This document shows, piece by piece, positions 15,718 to 22,591 of a stretch of 22,591 nucleotides of DNA. Position 1 is the stretch's first letter; each line of letters begins with the position of its first letter. The notes under the pieces are model-generated. The model saw nothing but the letters and a program-made list of their open reading frames with translations. It was not told where the DNA came from and did not search any database. The position numbers were made by a program, and so were the translations under genes. The stretch is from the NCBI GenBank assembly GCA_964645285.1, contig CAZYDR010000060.1:1-22591 (forward strand). Reading direction: 5' to 3'. The stretch comes from JAYZAP01 sp964645285 (GTDB taxonomy: Bacteria > Pseudomonadota > Alphaproteobacteria > JAAXGF01).

Positions 15718-16668
15718 ATGGTGTTCCGTAGGTTCGGAAATCTGTTCGCCGCCGCGGCGTTTTTCGTCGTTGCGCTGGCGATGCATCAGGCAGCTCAGGC
15801 TGAGCCCTACAACCAGGGTCCGAAGACGTGTCAGGAATGCCATGACGCGGAGTTCAAGCTGTGGGAGGGCACCCAGCACTTCAAATCCTTCCGCACGGTC
15901 CACAAGAAAGACGAGGCGAAGAAAATCGCCGTGGCGTCCGGCGGCAAGAAGAGCATGAAGAAGAACGCTGTCTGCATCATGTGCCACTACACCGCCGTGC
16001 AGAAGAAGGCCGGCGGCAAGGCCAAGCCCAAGGCCGGCACGTCCTGCGAAAGCTGCCACGGCCCGTCATCGGACTGGCTTGACGTGCATAACGACTACGG
16101 CGGACCCAACGTCAAACGCGAAGACGAAAGCGCCGAGCACAAGGCCGAACGCCAGCAGGCCGCGGTCGACGCCGCCATGACGTGGTCGTTCATGCGCTAC
16201 GAAATCGCCGAAAACTGCATGTCGTGCCACGGTCTGGCCCGCGAGGAACTTGAGGCCGACGCCCTGGCCAAGATGCTCGAGTCCGGCCATCCCCTGAACC
16301 CTGACTTCGAACTGGTCGCCTACTCGCAGGGTTCCGTGCGCCACCGCTTCTACCCGCCGGCCATGACCACCAATACCGAGATGAACGCCGCCGAACTGGC
16401 CGAAACCTTCATCCAGGGCCAGGCCGCCAAGCTGGTATCGGCGAGCACCGCCATGGGCAAGTCGGATAATGCCAAATACCAGGAAGCGCAGCAGAAGCGC
16501 GCCAGCGACGCGGCGGCCGCGTTGTCGGCTGTCAGCCTGCCGGAAGCCGCGGCCCTGGTCGCCGATCCCACCGCCACCAACGCCCGCACTCTGGTCGCGG
16601 CGATCGCCGGCAAGGACCTGTCGGGCGAAGTCGGCAGCCTGCTCCCCGACCCCGCGACGTATAAATAG
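15718..16668 (+). CDS. Periplasmic tetraheme cytochrome c, cytochrome c554-like
   Basis: A 316-residue secreted cytochrome. Residues 1-28 are a Sec signal peptide (MVFRRFGN, hydrophobic run, cut after AQA). Four CxxCH heme sites are present: C38 (CQECH), C86 (CIMCH), C110 (CESCHGP) and C167 (CMSCH). Their order, the ECHDAEFKLWEGTQHFKS block after heme 1 and the CESCHGP motif match cytochrome c554 of ammonia oxidisers and its wider family, which carries electrons in the periplasm. The C-terminal 140 residues are heme-free and Ala-rich, longer than in c554 (about 211 residues mature). The ATG at 15718 is chosen for its AGAGG ribosome site and the signal peptide. It is the first gene of the redox operon; the next starts 25 bp after its stop. 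Confidence 0.9.
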   Translation: MVFRRFGNLFAAAAFFVVALAMHQAAQAEPYNQGPKTCQECHDAEFKLWEGTQHFKSFRTVHKKDEAKKIAVASGGKKSMKKNAVCIMCHYTAVQKKAGGKAKPKAGTSCESCHGPSSDWLDVHNDYGGPNVKREDESAEHKAERQQAAVDAAMTWSFMRYEIAENCMSCHGLAREELEADALAKMLESGHPLNPDFELVAYSQGSVRHRFYPPAMTTNTEMNAAELAETFIQGQAAKLVSASTAMGKSDNAKYQEAQQKRASDAAAALSAVSLPEAAALVADPTATNARTLVAAIAGKDLSGEVGSLLPDPATYK

Positions 16669-16693
16669 TGGAGCCAGGCAAGGAGAGACGTTA

Positions 16694-18448
16694 GTGGCAA
16701 CATCCGTCTGGAATACCGGCCAGGACGACCCCGGCCAGCAGCAGACCGCCGACGGCTTCATGGTGCTGGTGGAGAACTCGTTCGCAATGATGGCGCGGCC
16801 CCAACGGTGGGATTCACCGTTCGGCCCGGACATGACTGATTTCGACGTCGAGATGTTGATGGGTCTGCCGGTCATCGCGGCGATGTCGCCCGAGCGCTTT
16901 CCGAAACACACGCCGCTCACCGGCATTCTCAAGAACGATACCCGGCTGCTTGACTTCAAGGCCGGCGAGATTGTCGTCCGCGAAGGCGATTACGGCAATT
17001 CGGCCTTCCTGATCCTCGACGGTAATTTGCGGGTGGTGCTGGCGCCCAACCTACCGCGCGACATGATCGGACGCCAGCAAGCCAAGAAGAAGAATTTCTT
17101 CCAGGCCGCCGCCCAACTGTGGACCAATACCTGGATTCCCGAGGTTCGCGATAAAACACGGTATGCCGACCAAGCCAGCCACGCTCATGGCAAGGGTGCC
17201 GAAACTCACGTGTTTCTCCAGGATATCCCCGCGGTGCTCGACCAGTACCGCACGGCACAGCTCACCGTCGATGCGCTGTTCGGCGAGCTCGCCGCTCTGG
17301 GACGGGTGCCGCGCACGGCCAGCGTATTCGCCGAAACCGACGTCAAACTACTTGAAATCCGCTGGCAGGGGTTGCGTGAAATCCGCAAATACGACGACAG
17401 CTTCCGCGCCGCCATCGACCAACGCTACCGCAATAACGCGCTGGACAACGCGCTTCGCGAATCCGAGCTGTTCGGTAACCTTGAAGAAGAAGAATTGCAG
17501 CGGGTCGCCGAAAGCGTGTTGTTCGAGACCTACGGCAGTTTCGACTGGAACATTTCGTACAAAAAACTGCGCTCGAGCGGCAAGGCCGGAGCCCAGCATG
17601 AGCCGGCGATTACCCGCCAGGGCGACTACCCCGACGGCTTGCTGATGATCCGCGCCGGCTTCGCACGGGTCTCGGTCAAGCTGGGAACCGGCGAACGCAC
17701 GCTGAGCTATCTCGGCGCCGGTGACCACTACGGCTTTAGCGGCCTCTACTACGCCTGGCGCGATGGCGAGACCAGGGCTCTCAGCGCCTCGCTTACGGCG
17801 CTCGGCTACGTCGATGTGCTGCGGGTGCCGGCCCATATCCTTGAAACCTACCTGTTCCCCAAGATCGAGACACTGCCGCCACTGTTGTCGGACCTGGCGA
17901 CAGGTCGACGATTGTCGGAAGATTCGGCCATGGAGTGGGCGGTCGAAGAGCGCTTTATCAACGGCACCAAGTCCATGCTTATCGACATCGACCGTTGTGT
18001 ACGCTGCGACGACTGCGTCCGCGCCTGCGCCGCGACCCATGGCGGCAACCCACGGTTCACCCGCCACGGCAAGACCTTCGATCACTGGATGTTGGCCAAC
18101 GCCTGCATGCACTGCACCGATCCGCTGTGCATGATCGGCTGCCCCACCGGCGCCATTCATCGTTCCGAAATGGGTGGCATGGTGGTGATCAACGACGACA
18201 CCTGCATCGGCTGCGCCACTTGTGCGAACTCCTGTCCGTACAACAACATCCGCATGGTCGAAATTCGTGATATGGACGGTACGGCGCTGATCGACCCGGA
18301 CAGCCAACGGCCCATCGTCAAGGCGACCAAGTGTGATCTTTGCGCCAGCAACCCGGGCGGCCCTGCCTGTATTCGGGCCTGCGCCCATGACGCCCTTCAG
18401 CGGGTCGATTTCGAAGGCGGCTCTATCTTCGAGAGTTTCCGGCGATGA
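16694..18448 (+). CDS. Fusion of cNMP-binding-like domains with a four-cluster ferredoxin
   Basis: A 584-residue cytosolic protein (no signal peptide or membrane segment). First cNMP-binding-like domain: beta strands at 84-118 (FKAGEIVVREGDYGNSAFLI), an unusual insert at about 119-193, then the phosphate-cassette-like FGELAALGRVPRTASV at 196-211, keeping Glu198 and Arg207 used by cNMP binders. Second domain at about 258-395: similar fold signs (LSYLGAGDHYGFSGL) but the cassette lacks Glu and Arg, so it is probably degenerate. The C-terminal ferredoxin holds 16 Cys in four [4Fe-4S] patterns: C435/438/441/445, C471/474/479/483, C504/507/510/514 and C547/550/559/563, the DmsB/HybA/NrfC electron-transfer layout. 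The GTG at 16694 has AAGGAGA upstream. Its stop overlaps the cytochrome b gene by 4 bp. It likely passes electrons to or from that membrane protein, perhaps gated by a nucleotide. Confidence 0.9.
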   Translation: MATSVWNTGQDDPGQQQTADGFMVLVENSFAMMARPQRWDSPFGPDMTDFDVEMLMGLPVIAAMSPERFPKHTPLTGILKNDTRLLDFKAGEIVVREGDYGNSAFLILDGNLRVVLAPNLPRDMIGRQQAKKKNFFQAAAQLWTNTWIPEVRDKTRYADQASHAHGKGAETHVFLQDIPAVLDQYRTAQLTVDALFGELAALGRVPRTASVFAETDVKLLEIRWQGLREIRKYDDSFRAAIDQRYRNNALDNALRESELFGNLEEEELQRVAESVLFETYGSFDWNISYKKLRSSGKAGAQHEPAITRQGDYPDGLLMIRAGFARVSVKLGTGERTLSYLGAGDHYGFSGLYYAWRDGETRALSASLTALGYVDVLRVPAHILETYLFPKIETLPPLLSDLATGRRLSEDSAMEWAVEERFINGTKSMLIDIDRCVRCDDCVRACAATHGGNPRFTRHGKTFDHWMLANACMHCTDPLCMIGCPTGAIHRSEMGGMVVINDDTCIGCATCANSCPYNNIRMVEIRDMDGTALIDPDSQRPIVKATKCDLCASNPGGPACIRACAHDALQRVDFEGGSIFESFRR

Positions 18449-19260
18449 AACTGGCCACCGCAAGGCGGATCGTCTACCTCATTCTTGCCGCGGCGCTGTT
18501 CATGGTTGCCGCGTTGCAGGTCCAGATCGGCTCGCGCACCCTCCACGACCCGGCAATCCTCACCGGCTATTACCTGTTCGGCCTGATGGTCTTGCTGGGG
18601 TTATTCAATTTGCGCAAGAAGCTCGCCATGATACCGCTGGGCTCGGCGGCGGCCTGGCTTCGGGTTCATGTGGTTGGCGGTCTATTAGCCCTAGCCTTGT
18701 TTTGGCTTCACATGGGTCGGCTATGGCCCGATGGTTTTTACGAGCAACTGCTGGCCCTGACCTTCTATCTGGTCAGTTTCTCCGGTGTCGCCGGTTATGT
18801 CTTGCAACGCGCCTATCCCAGCCGCCTTACCCAGAGCGGTATCGAGATCATTTATGAGCGCATCCCGGCGGAACTGGCGGCCATTCGCGAGGAAGCTGAG
18901 GCTCTGGTCATTAAATGCGCCGAGGAAACCGACAGCGACACCATCGCGCGCCATTACCTGGAAACCTTCCACTGGTTTTTCAGCCGGCCCCGGCATTTCT
19001 GGAGTCACGCCCTGTGCAATCGCAAGGGCGCTCATTGGGTGCGTCACGAGGTCGATCACCTGCGGCGTTACCTTAACGAGGCGGAACAAACTTACCTCGA
19101 CCGCCTGGCTGAACTGGCGGTGACCAAGAACCGTATCGATTTTCACTATTCGGCCCAGTCGATTATGAAGCGTTGGCTGTTATTTCATCTGCCCGTGGCG
19201 GTGACCGCCCTGGCTCTCTCAATCTGGCATTTCATGCTCGTCCACGTGTACGCCCTATGA
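18445..19260 (+). CDS. Membrane diheme cytochrome b-like protein
   Basis: A 271-residue integral membrane protein with five predicted segments at about 8-28, 39-57, 70-91, 101-121 and 243-268. Segment 3 has His75 and His89, and segment 5 has His248 and His262; each pair is 14 residues apart, the spacing that lets two helices hold two stacked b hemes by bis-His ligation. A roughly 115-residue mostly helical soluble loop (125-240), rich in His, Arg and Glu, separates segments 4 and 5. I do not recognise a named family; the heme layout is like that of ferric-reductase or respiratory cytochrome b subunits. The ATG overlaps the stop of the ferredoxin gene, and its stop overlaps the decaheme ATG (both ATGA), so it is probably the membrane link between the Fe-S protein and the periplasmic hemes. 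Confidence 0.8.
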   Translation: MKLATARRIVYLILAAALFMVAALQVQIGSRTLHDPAILTGYYLFGLMVLLGLFNLRKKLAMIPLGSAAAWLRVHVVGGLLALALFWLHMGRLWPDGFYEQLLALTFYLVSFSGVAGYVLQRAYPSRLTQSGIEIIYERIPAELAAIREEAEALVIKCAEETDSDTIARHYLETFHWFFSRPRHFWSHALCNRKGAHWVRHEVDHLRRYLNEAEQTYLDRLAELAVTKNRIDFHYSAQSIMKRWLLFHLPVAVTALALSIWHFMLVHVYAL

Positions 19261-21197
19261 CCGACGTCCTAGATCCCGATCGCTTCCGGTTCGACCGTAG
19301 TCCTTACGAGCGGCCGAACTTCAAGTACCGCTGTGGCCGGGGCGCGGCGTGGGGCAAGCCCTGCGTGCGCGGTCCCAACGCCGACGGCAGCTGCGGCGGT
19401 GCCGCCACTTGCAATCCAGTCAAGAACCAGAACGACCGTTTCGAGTGTCGGCGGCCAGCCATTGCCGGCGGCCCCTGTACGGACGGACCGTTGCCCGACG
19501 GCACCTGCGCCCTGTGCCAGCCACCCTGCACGCCACGGCGAAGTCTGCGTGGCATTCGCGGCCGCCTTGGATTGCTCGCCCTTGGTCTGGTGCTGGCCCT
19601 GGTGCTGGGTTTGTCTGGCATTTCGAACGGTCGCATCGGTGGCATCAGTTCATGGAATCCCGGGCCGCTGACAACCGGCCATGCGAGATTCATCGCCGCC
19701 GGCGACTGCACGGTATGCCATGCCCAGCACAACACCGGCCCGACCAACTGGATCGCTGCCGTATTCAACGAGTCCGACATCACCGGCAAGTGCACCAAAT
19801 GTCACACCTTCGCCGGCCTGGACCGTCAGGCCCACAACCGCCTCAACCCCGGCCGCCCCAATATCGGTGAGACCACCTGCCAGATGTGCCACACGGAGCA
19901 TAAAGGCAAGTTCGCCAACATCGTCGAGATCAGTGACGTGCAATGCGCCACCTGTCACGAAACCAAGTTCTCCAGCTTCTCGTCGAACCATCCGGCTTTC
20001 GGCAAGAGCTTCCCGTACTTCAGCCGCACCGCCATCAAATTTGATCACGGCAGCCACTTCGCCAAGCATTTCGCCGATGCCCGGTTTGCCGAACGGGCGC
20101 CGGAAACCTGCCTTACCTGCCATAGCCAGAGCCCCAATCAACGGGCCATGGTGCGCTCGGGCTTCGAGAAGACCTGCGAAGCCTGCCACGGCGGCCAGAT
20201 GGCCCGGCGCGAACTGGTGCTGCTGCGCCTGCCCGAGTTCGAGGAAAACAACATCGACAGGGACAGCGTCATCGATGCCTGTGGCCCGATCTTCGACGAA
20301 GACGAGGAAGATGTTGCCGAGGACGAAGAAGAAGATGAAGACGATGAAGAATTCGAAAGCGTTTCCATGGAAGAATCATCGATAATCGGCGCCTTCCTCC
20401 TGGGCGTTGTGGCCGATGATCCGGATGAATATACTAAACCAATGCAAGAATTTATTCTCGCCATGGTTGAAGGAGGTCTGGAGCCAGTGGCCGAGATGAT
20501 CGACGAACATAGCGATCAACCCATCTCGTCCAAACTACTTGCTGGTCTCAACCCTGAATCTGTCAAACGGGTGGCCTGTGCCTGGGCCGCCAACCTGGAG
20601 TACGAACTACCGGCCGACGCCACCATGGGCGGCTGGTACGGCGACTACCTCGAGCTGCGTTATCGGCCCCAGGGCCACGGCGACGCGGTTGCCCGGTCGT
20701 GGATTGAATTTTCAATTGCCGCGGCACAGGACGCCGAGGACGATGACGCCGGCGAACGGGTGACTGCGCTCCGTGACAGCATGCTCAACCCCAAGGAGGG
20801 CGTCGGCGGCTGTATCAAATGCCATGCGGTCTCGACGTACGACGAAGACAAAGACGATCTCGCCGTTGAGTGGCGTGCCCGGGACGTAGAACACTCGTCG
20901 CAAAACCTCAATTTCTCGCATGGCATTCACTTGCGCTTACTCGATGCCACGGCGGCCGAGCTCGACGATTCTCAGAAGGGCTGCCGATGGTGCCATGTGC
21001 TCGACCCGGAAGCCAATTTCGCCAGCGGCTACACCGATTTCGACACCCACAGCTACACCAGTAATTTCAAGGCGATCGCCAAGGAAACCTGCGCCGATTG
21101 CCACTCGGAAGGGAACGTACGGGAGGACTGCCAACTGTGCCACGATTACCATCGTGAGCCGTCCTTCAATATAAGGATATCAAGTCATTCGGATTAA
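19257..21197 (+). CDS. Membrane-anchored decaheme cytochrome c with duplicated cysteine-rich N-terminal motif
   Basis: A 646-residue protein. Residues 1-100 precede the only membrane segment (about 103-122) and, by the positive-inside rule (RRSLRGIRGR), lie in the cytosol; they contain two copies of a Cys motif (25-53 and 63-92: xCxR, GxPC, GPxxDGxC, C). Periplasmic part: ten CxxCH sites at C151, 179, 208, 230, 285, 307, 519, 576, 612 and 625. Hemes 6 and 7 are separated by about 210 heme-free residues that include an Asp/Glu run (about 347-366, EDEEEDEDDEE) and a helical segment. Extra His (for example in KFDHGSHFAKHF) could be distal ligands. No outer-membrane barrel partner is seen, so an extracellular route is not supported. 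The ATG at 19257 overlaps the cytochrome b stop by 4 bp. It probably receives or donates electrons to the b hemes. Confidence 0.88.
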   Translation: MTDVLDPDRFRFDRSPYERPNFKYRCGRGAAWGKPCVRGPNADGSCGGAATCNPVKNQNDRFECRRPAIAGGPCTDGPLPDGTCALCQPPCTPRRSLRGIRGRLGLLALGLVLALVLGLSGISNGRIGGISSWNPGPLTTGHARFIAAGDCTVCHAQHNTGPTNWIAAVFNESDITGKCTKCHTFAGLDRQAHNRLNPGRPNIGETTCQMCHTEHKGKFANIVEISDVQCATCHETKFSSFSSNHPAFGKSFPYFSRTAIKFDHGSHFAKHFADARFAERAPETCLTCHSQSPNQRAMVRSGFEKTCEACHGGQMARRELVLLRLPEFEENNIDRDSVIDACGPIFDEDEEDVAEDEEEDEDDEEFESVSMEESSIIGAFLLGVVADDPDEYTKPMQEFILAMVEGGLEPVAEMIDEHSDQPISSKLLAGLNPESVKRVACAWAANLEYELPADATMGGWYGDYLELRYRPQGHGDAVARSWIEFSIAAAQDAEDDDAGERVTALRDSMLNPKEGVGGCIKCHAVSTYDEDKDDLAVEWRARDVEHSSQNLNFSHGIHLRLLDATAAELDDSQKGCRWCHVLDPEANFASGYTDFDTHSYTSNFKAIAKETCADCHSEGNVREDCQLCHDYHREPSFNIRISSHSD

Positions 21198-22591
21198 CTC
21201 TCCATTCATCGCCGCCCTGGCCGCCACATTCATGGCCGCCGCCTTATTGTTATGCGGACCTGTGGTCCTGGCCCAGACCGACGGGTCCGAGGCCCATGGC
21301 GAAATCCTTTCCGAGAATGCGTTTCCCAGCGCCTCGCAATGTGCCGCCTGCCATCAGCAAATTTACGATGAATGGAGCTCGTCGAACCACGCCTATGCGT
21401 CGATTTCGCCCATGTTCCATAAGTTCGAACAGGCCATCAATACGCTGACCCAGGGCACCATCGGTTCGTTCTGTGTGCGGTGTCACCAAAGCGCCGGCAC
21501 CACCATGGGTGAGCCCCGTGAAGTGCCCTTGTGGGAGCGCAACCAGATTTCCCGCGAGGGCGTGAGCTGCATCGTCTGCCATCGGGTCGAGGACAACTAC
21601 ACCAAGGCCAACGGCGAGCGGCGCATCATACCCGGCGACATCAATCAGCCGATCTTCGGCCCCTATGGCGGCGCCGGAGTAGCCGAGGTCATCGCGGAAA
21701 AAGGCTTTTACAAAGTGGCGACCAGTGGCGAGGAACGCGGCACCCCGATCCATACCAAGGGCGTCAAGTTCGCCCAATTGTCACGGTCGGAATTCTGCAT
21801 GTCGTGCCACCAGGTGGCGGTAAACCTGGGCATCAAGCTGGAAGTCGTGTGGGAGCAGTACCGCGCCTCGCCCGCCGCAGCCAAAGGCGTTACCTGCCAG
21901 GACTGCCACATGGGCGAGGTCCCCGGCGTCAACGCCGGCTATGAGACCGGCCCGTCGGCGGTGGTCAACGACGAGGAGGTCAACCCCGACCGTAAACATT
22001 CGAACCACGCATTCTACGGGCCGGGTTACCCCATCGCCCACCCGGGCATCTTCCCGCACAACCCGGAAGCCGAGAACTGGACGATCGAGGAATGGCTCGA
22101 ATTCGACTGGCGCGCCGGCTGGGGCACCGAAGAATTCGAGGAAGCGGTCGACGAGGAGGAGATCGAAGTCGAATTCCCGGAAATCTGGGAAGACTCCTTC
22201 GACCGCGAGGAAGCCTGGGCGGTGATCGAAGAGAACCTCGAGAAGCTTGAGGACAAACGGCGCTTGCGCCAGGAGGTCATGGAGAACGGCTCTCGCATCG
22301 ACGGGCCGTTCTTCGAAGACCCGCCCACGGTGGGCAGTGACTTCTCGTTCTCCTATAACGTGGTCAACACCGACGACGGCCATAACCTGCCTTCAGGATC
22401 CCTGGGCGCCCAGCCGGAAATCTGGCTCAACGTGGCGTTGATCGATCCTGACGGCATTAATGTCTGGGAGTCGGGTTACGTTGACTCCAACGGCGACATG
22501 GCAGACCTCCATTCCCTCGACGTCGCCGCCGGCACCATCGCTTACGACGATCAGTTATTCAATCTCCAGACCAAGTTCCTCACCACCAACG
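21187..22591 (+). CDS. Multiheme cytochrome c (partial, runs off window end)
   Basis: An open frame continuing to the window edge (468 codons) with five CxxCH sites: C52 (CAACH), C96 (CVRCH), C128 (CIVCH), C204 (CMSCH) and C237 (CQDCH), numbered from an ATT at 21187. Blocks such as CAACHQQIYDEWSSSNHAYA and REGVSCIVCHRV are typical of the c554/hydroxylamine-oxidoreductase-like multiheme family; the later GHNLPSG block (near 22378) resembles the beta-rich C-terminal part of such proteins. A heme-free, strongly acidic helical stretch lies at about 22081-22270. Start: the ATT at 21187 has AAGGA 9 bases upstream and gives a proper signal peptide (MRINSPFIAALAATF then AAALLL, cut near VLAQ); the first ATG (21232) has no ribosome site and no basic n-region. 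It overlaps the decaheme gene by 11 bp. An enzyme or a carrier are both possible. Confidence 0.82.
   Translation, partial: MRINSPFIAALAATFMAAALLLCGPVVLAQTDGSEAHGEILSENAFPSASQCAACHQQIYDEWSSSNHAYASISPMFHKFEQAINTLTQGTIGSFCVRCHQSAGTTMGEPREVPLWERNQISREGVSCIVCHRVEDNYTKANGERRIIPGDINQPIFGPYGGAGVAEVIAEKGFYKVATSGEERGTPIHTKGVKFAQLSRSEFCMSCHQVAVNLGIKLEVVWEQYRASPAAAKGVTCQDCHMGEVPGVNAGYETGPSAVVNDEEVNPDRKHSNHAFYGPGYPIAHPGIFPHNPEAENWTIEEWLEFDWRAGWGTEEFEEAVDEEEIEVEFPEIWEDSFDREEAWAVIEENLEKLEDKRRLRQEVMENGSRIDGPFFEDPPTVGSDFSFSYNVVNTDDGHNLPSGSLGAQPEIWLNVALIDPDGINVWESGYVDSNGDMADLHSLDVAAGTIAYDDQLFNLQTKFLTTN

Noticed and set aside
16066..16959. Minus-strand open frame (297 codons) opposite the c554-like gene and the next gene start.
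   Set aside because: It runs across two plus-strand genes with clear heme motifs and shows only low-complexity Gly/Val-rich sequence.
17348..18463. Long minus-strand open frame (371 codons) opposite the cNMP/ferredoxin gene.
   Set aside because: Shadow frame of GC-rich coding DNA: the plus strand has cluster motifs and a ribosome site; the minus product has no domain.
20281..20360. Simple-sequence repeat (GAAGAC/GATGAA-rich) read as a possible microsatellite or phase-variable tract.
   Set aside because: It is an imperfect Asp/Glu codon run in frame with no pure repeat unit long enough for slippage.
15718..22591. Extracellular electron conduit of the Mtr/Pio type.
   Set aside because: No outer-membrane porin-like barrel gene and no lipoprotein decaheme is visible in the window, and the decaheme is anchored by a cytoplasmic-membrane helix.

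Overview
The window is GC-rich bacterial DNA with dense coding and 1-4 bp gene overlaps. The gene order histone-deacetylase-like / xseB / ispA / dxs at the left end, the FPP-synthase-type IspA and a DauA-like flavoenzyme together suggest a (probably environmental) alphaproteobacterium. This placement is an inference from gene content, not a phylogenetic result.

Layout. (1) 1-2211, minus strand: a deacetylase-family hydrolase, xseB, ispA and the first 22 codons of dxs (GTG start at 66), a probable housekeeping operon feeding isoprenoid synthesis. (2) 2323-6696, plus strand: a two-gene RND efflux system (periplasmic adaptor plus inner-membrane pump), divergent from the deacetylase. (3) 6693-12454, minus strand: a five-gene peptide/opine-type ABC importer (binding protein, two permeases, two ATPases) with a strong intercistronic hairpin after the binding-protein gene. 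The binding protein appears circularly permuted. (4) 12661-15564, plus strand: a D-amino-acid/DauA-like FAD dehydrogenase and an acetolactate-synthase-like ThDP enzyme, the latter behind a good sigma70-type promoter. The divergent ABC importer may supply amino-acid or peptide substrates to this pair. (5) 15718-22591 (runs off the end), plus strand: a tightly packed redox operon. It encodes a tetraheme cytochrome c554-like protein, a cytosolic fusion of two cNMP-binding-like domains with a four-cluster ferredoxin, a membrane diheme cytochrome b, a membrane-anchored decaheme cytochrome with a duplicated cysteine-rich cytosolic head, and a further multiheme cytochrome c (five hemes visible).

Region 5 is the most unusual part. 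From topology alone the proteins could form an electron conduit from the cytosol (Fe-S protein) through the membrane (b hemes) to a periplasmic multiheme chain, with a cyclic-nucleotide-binding-like domain as a possible control input. No catalytic subunit that would name the substrate is visible in the window, so its direction and physiological role are open. No tRNA, rRNA, CRISPR, insertion sequence or phage gene was seen. No stretch over 300 bp lacks a gene; the longest gap is 12455-12660.
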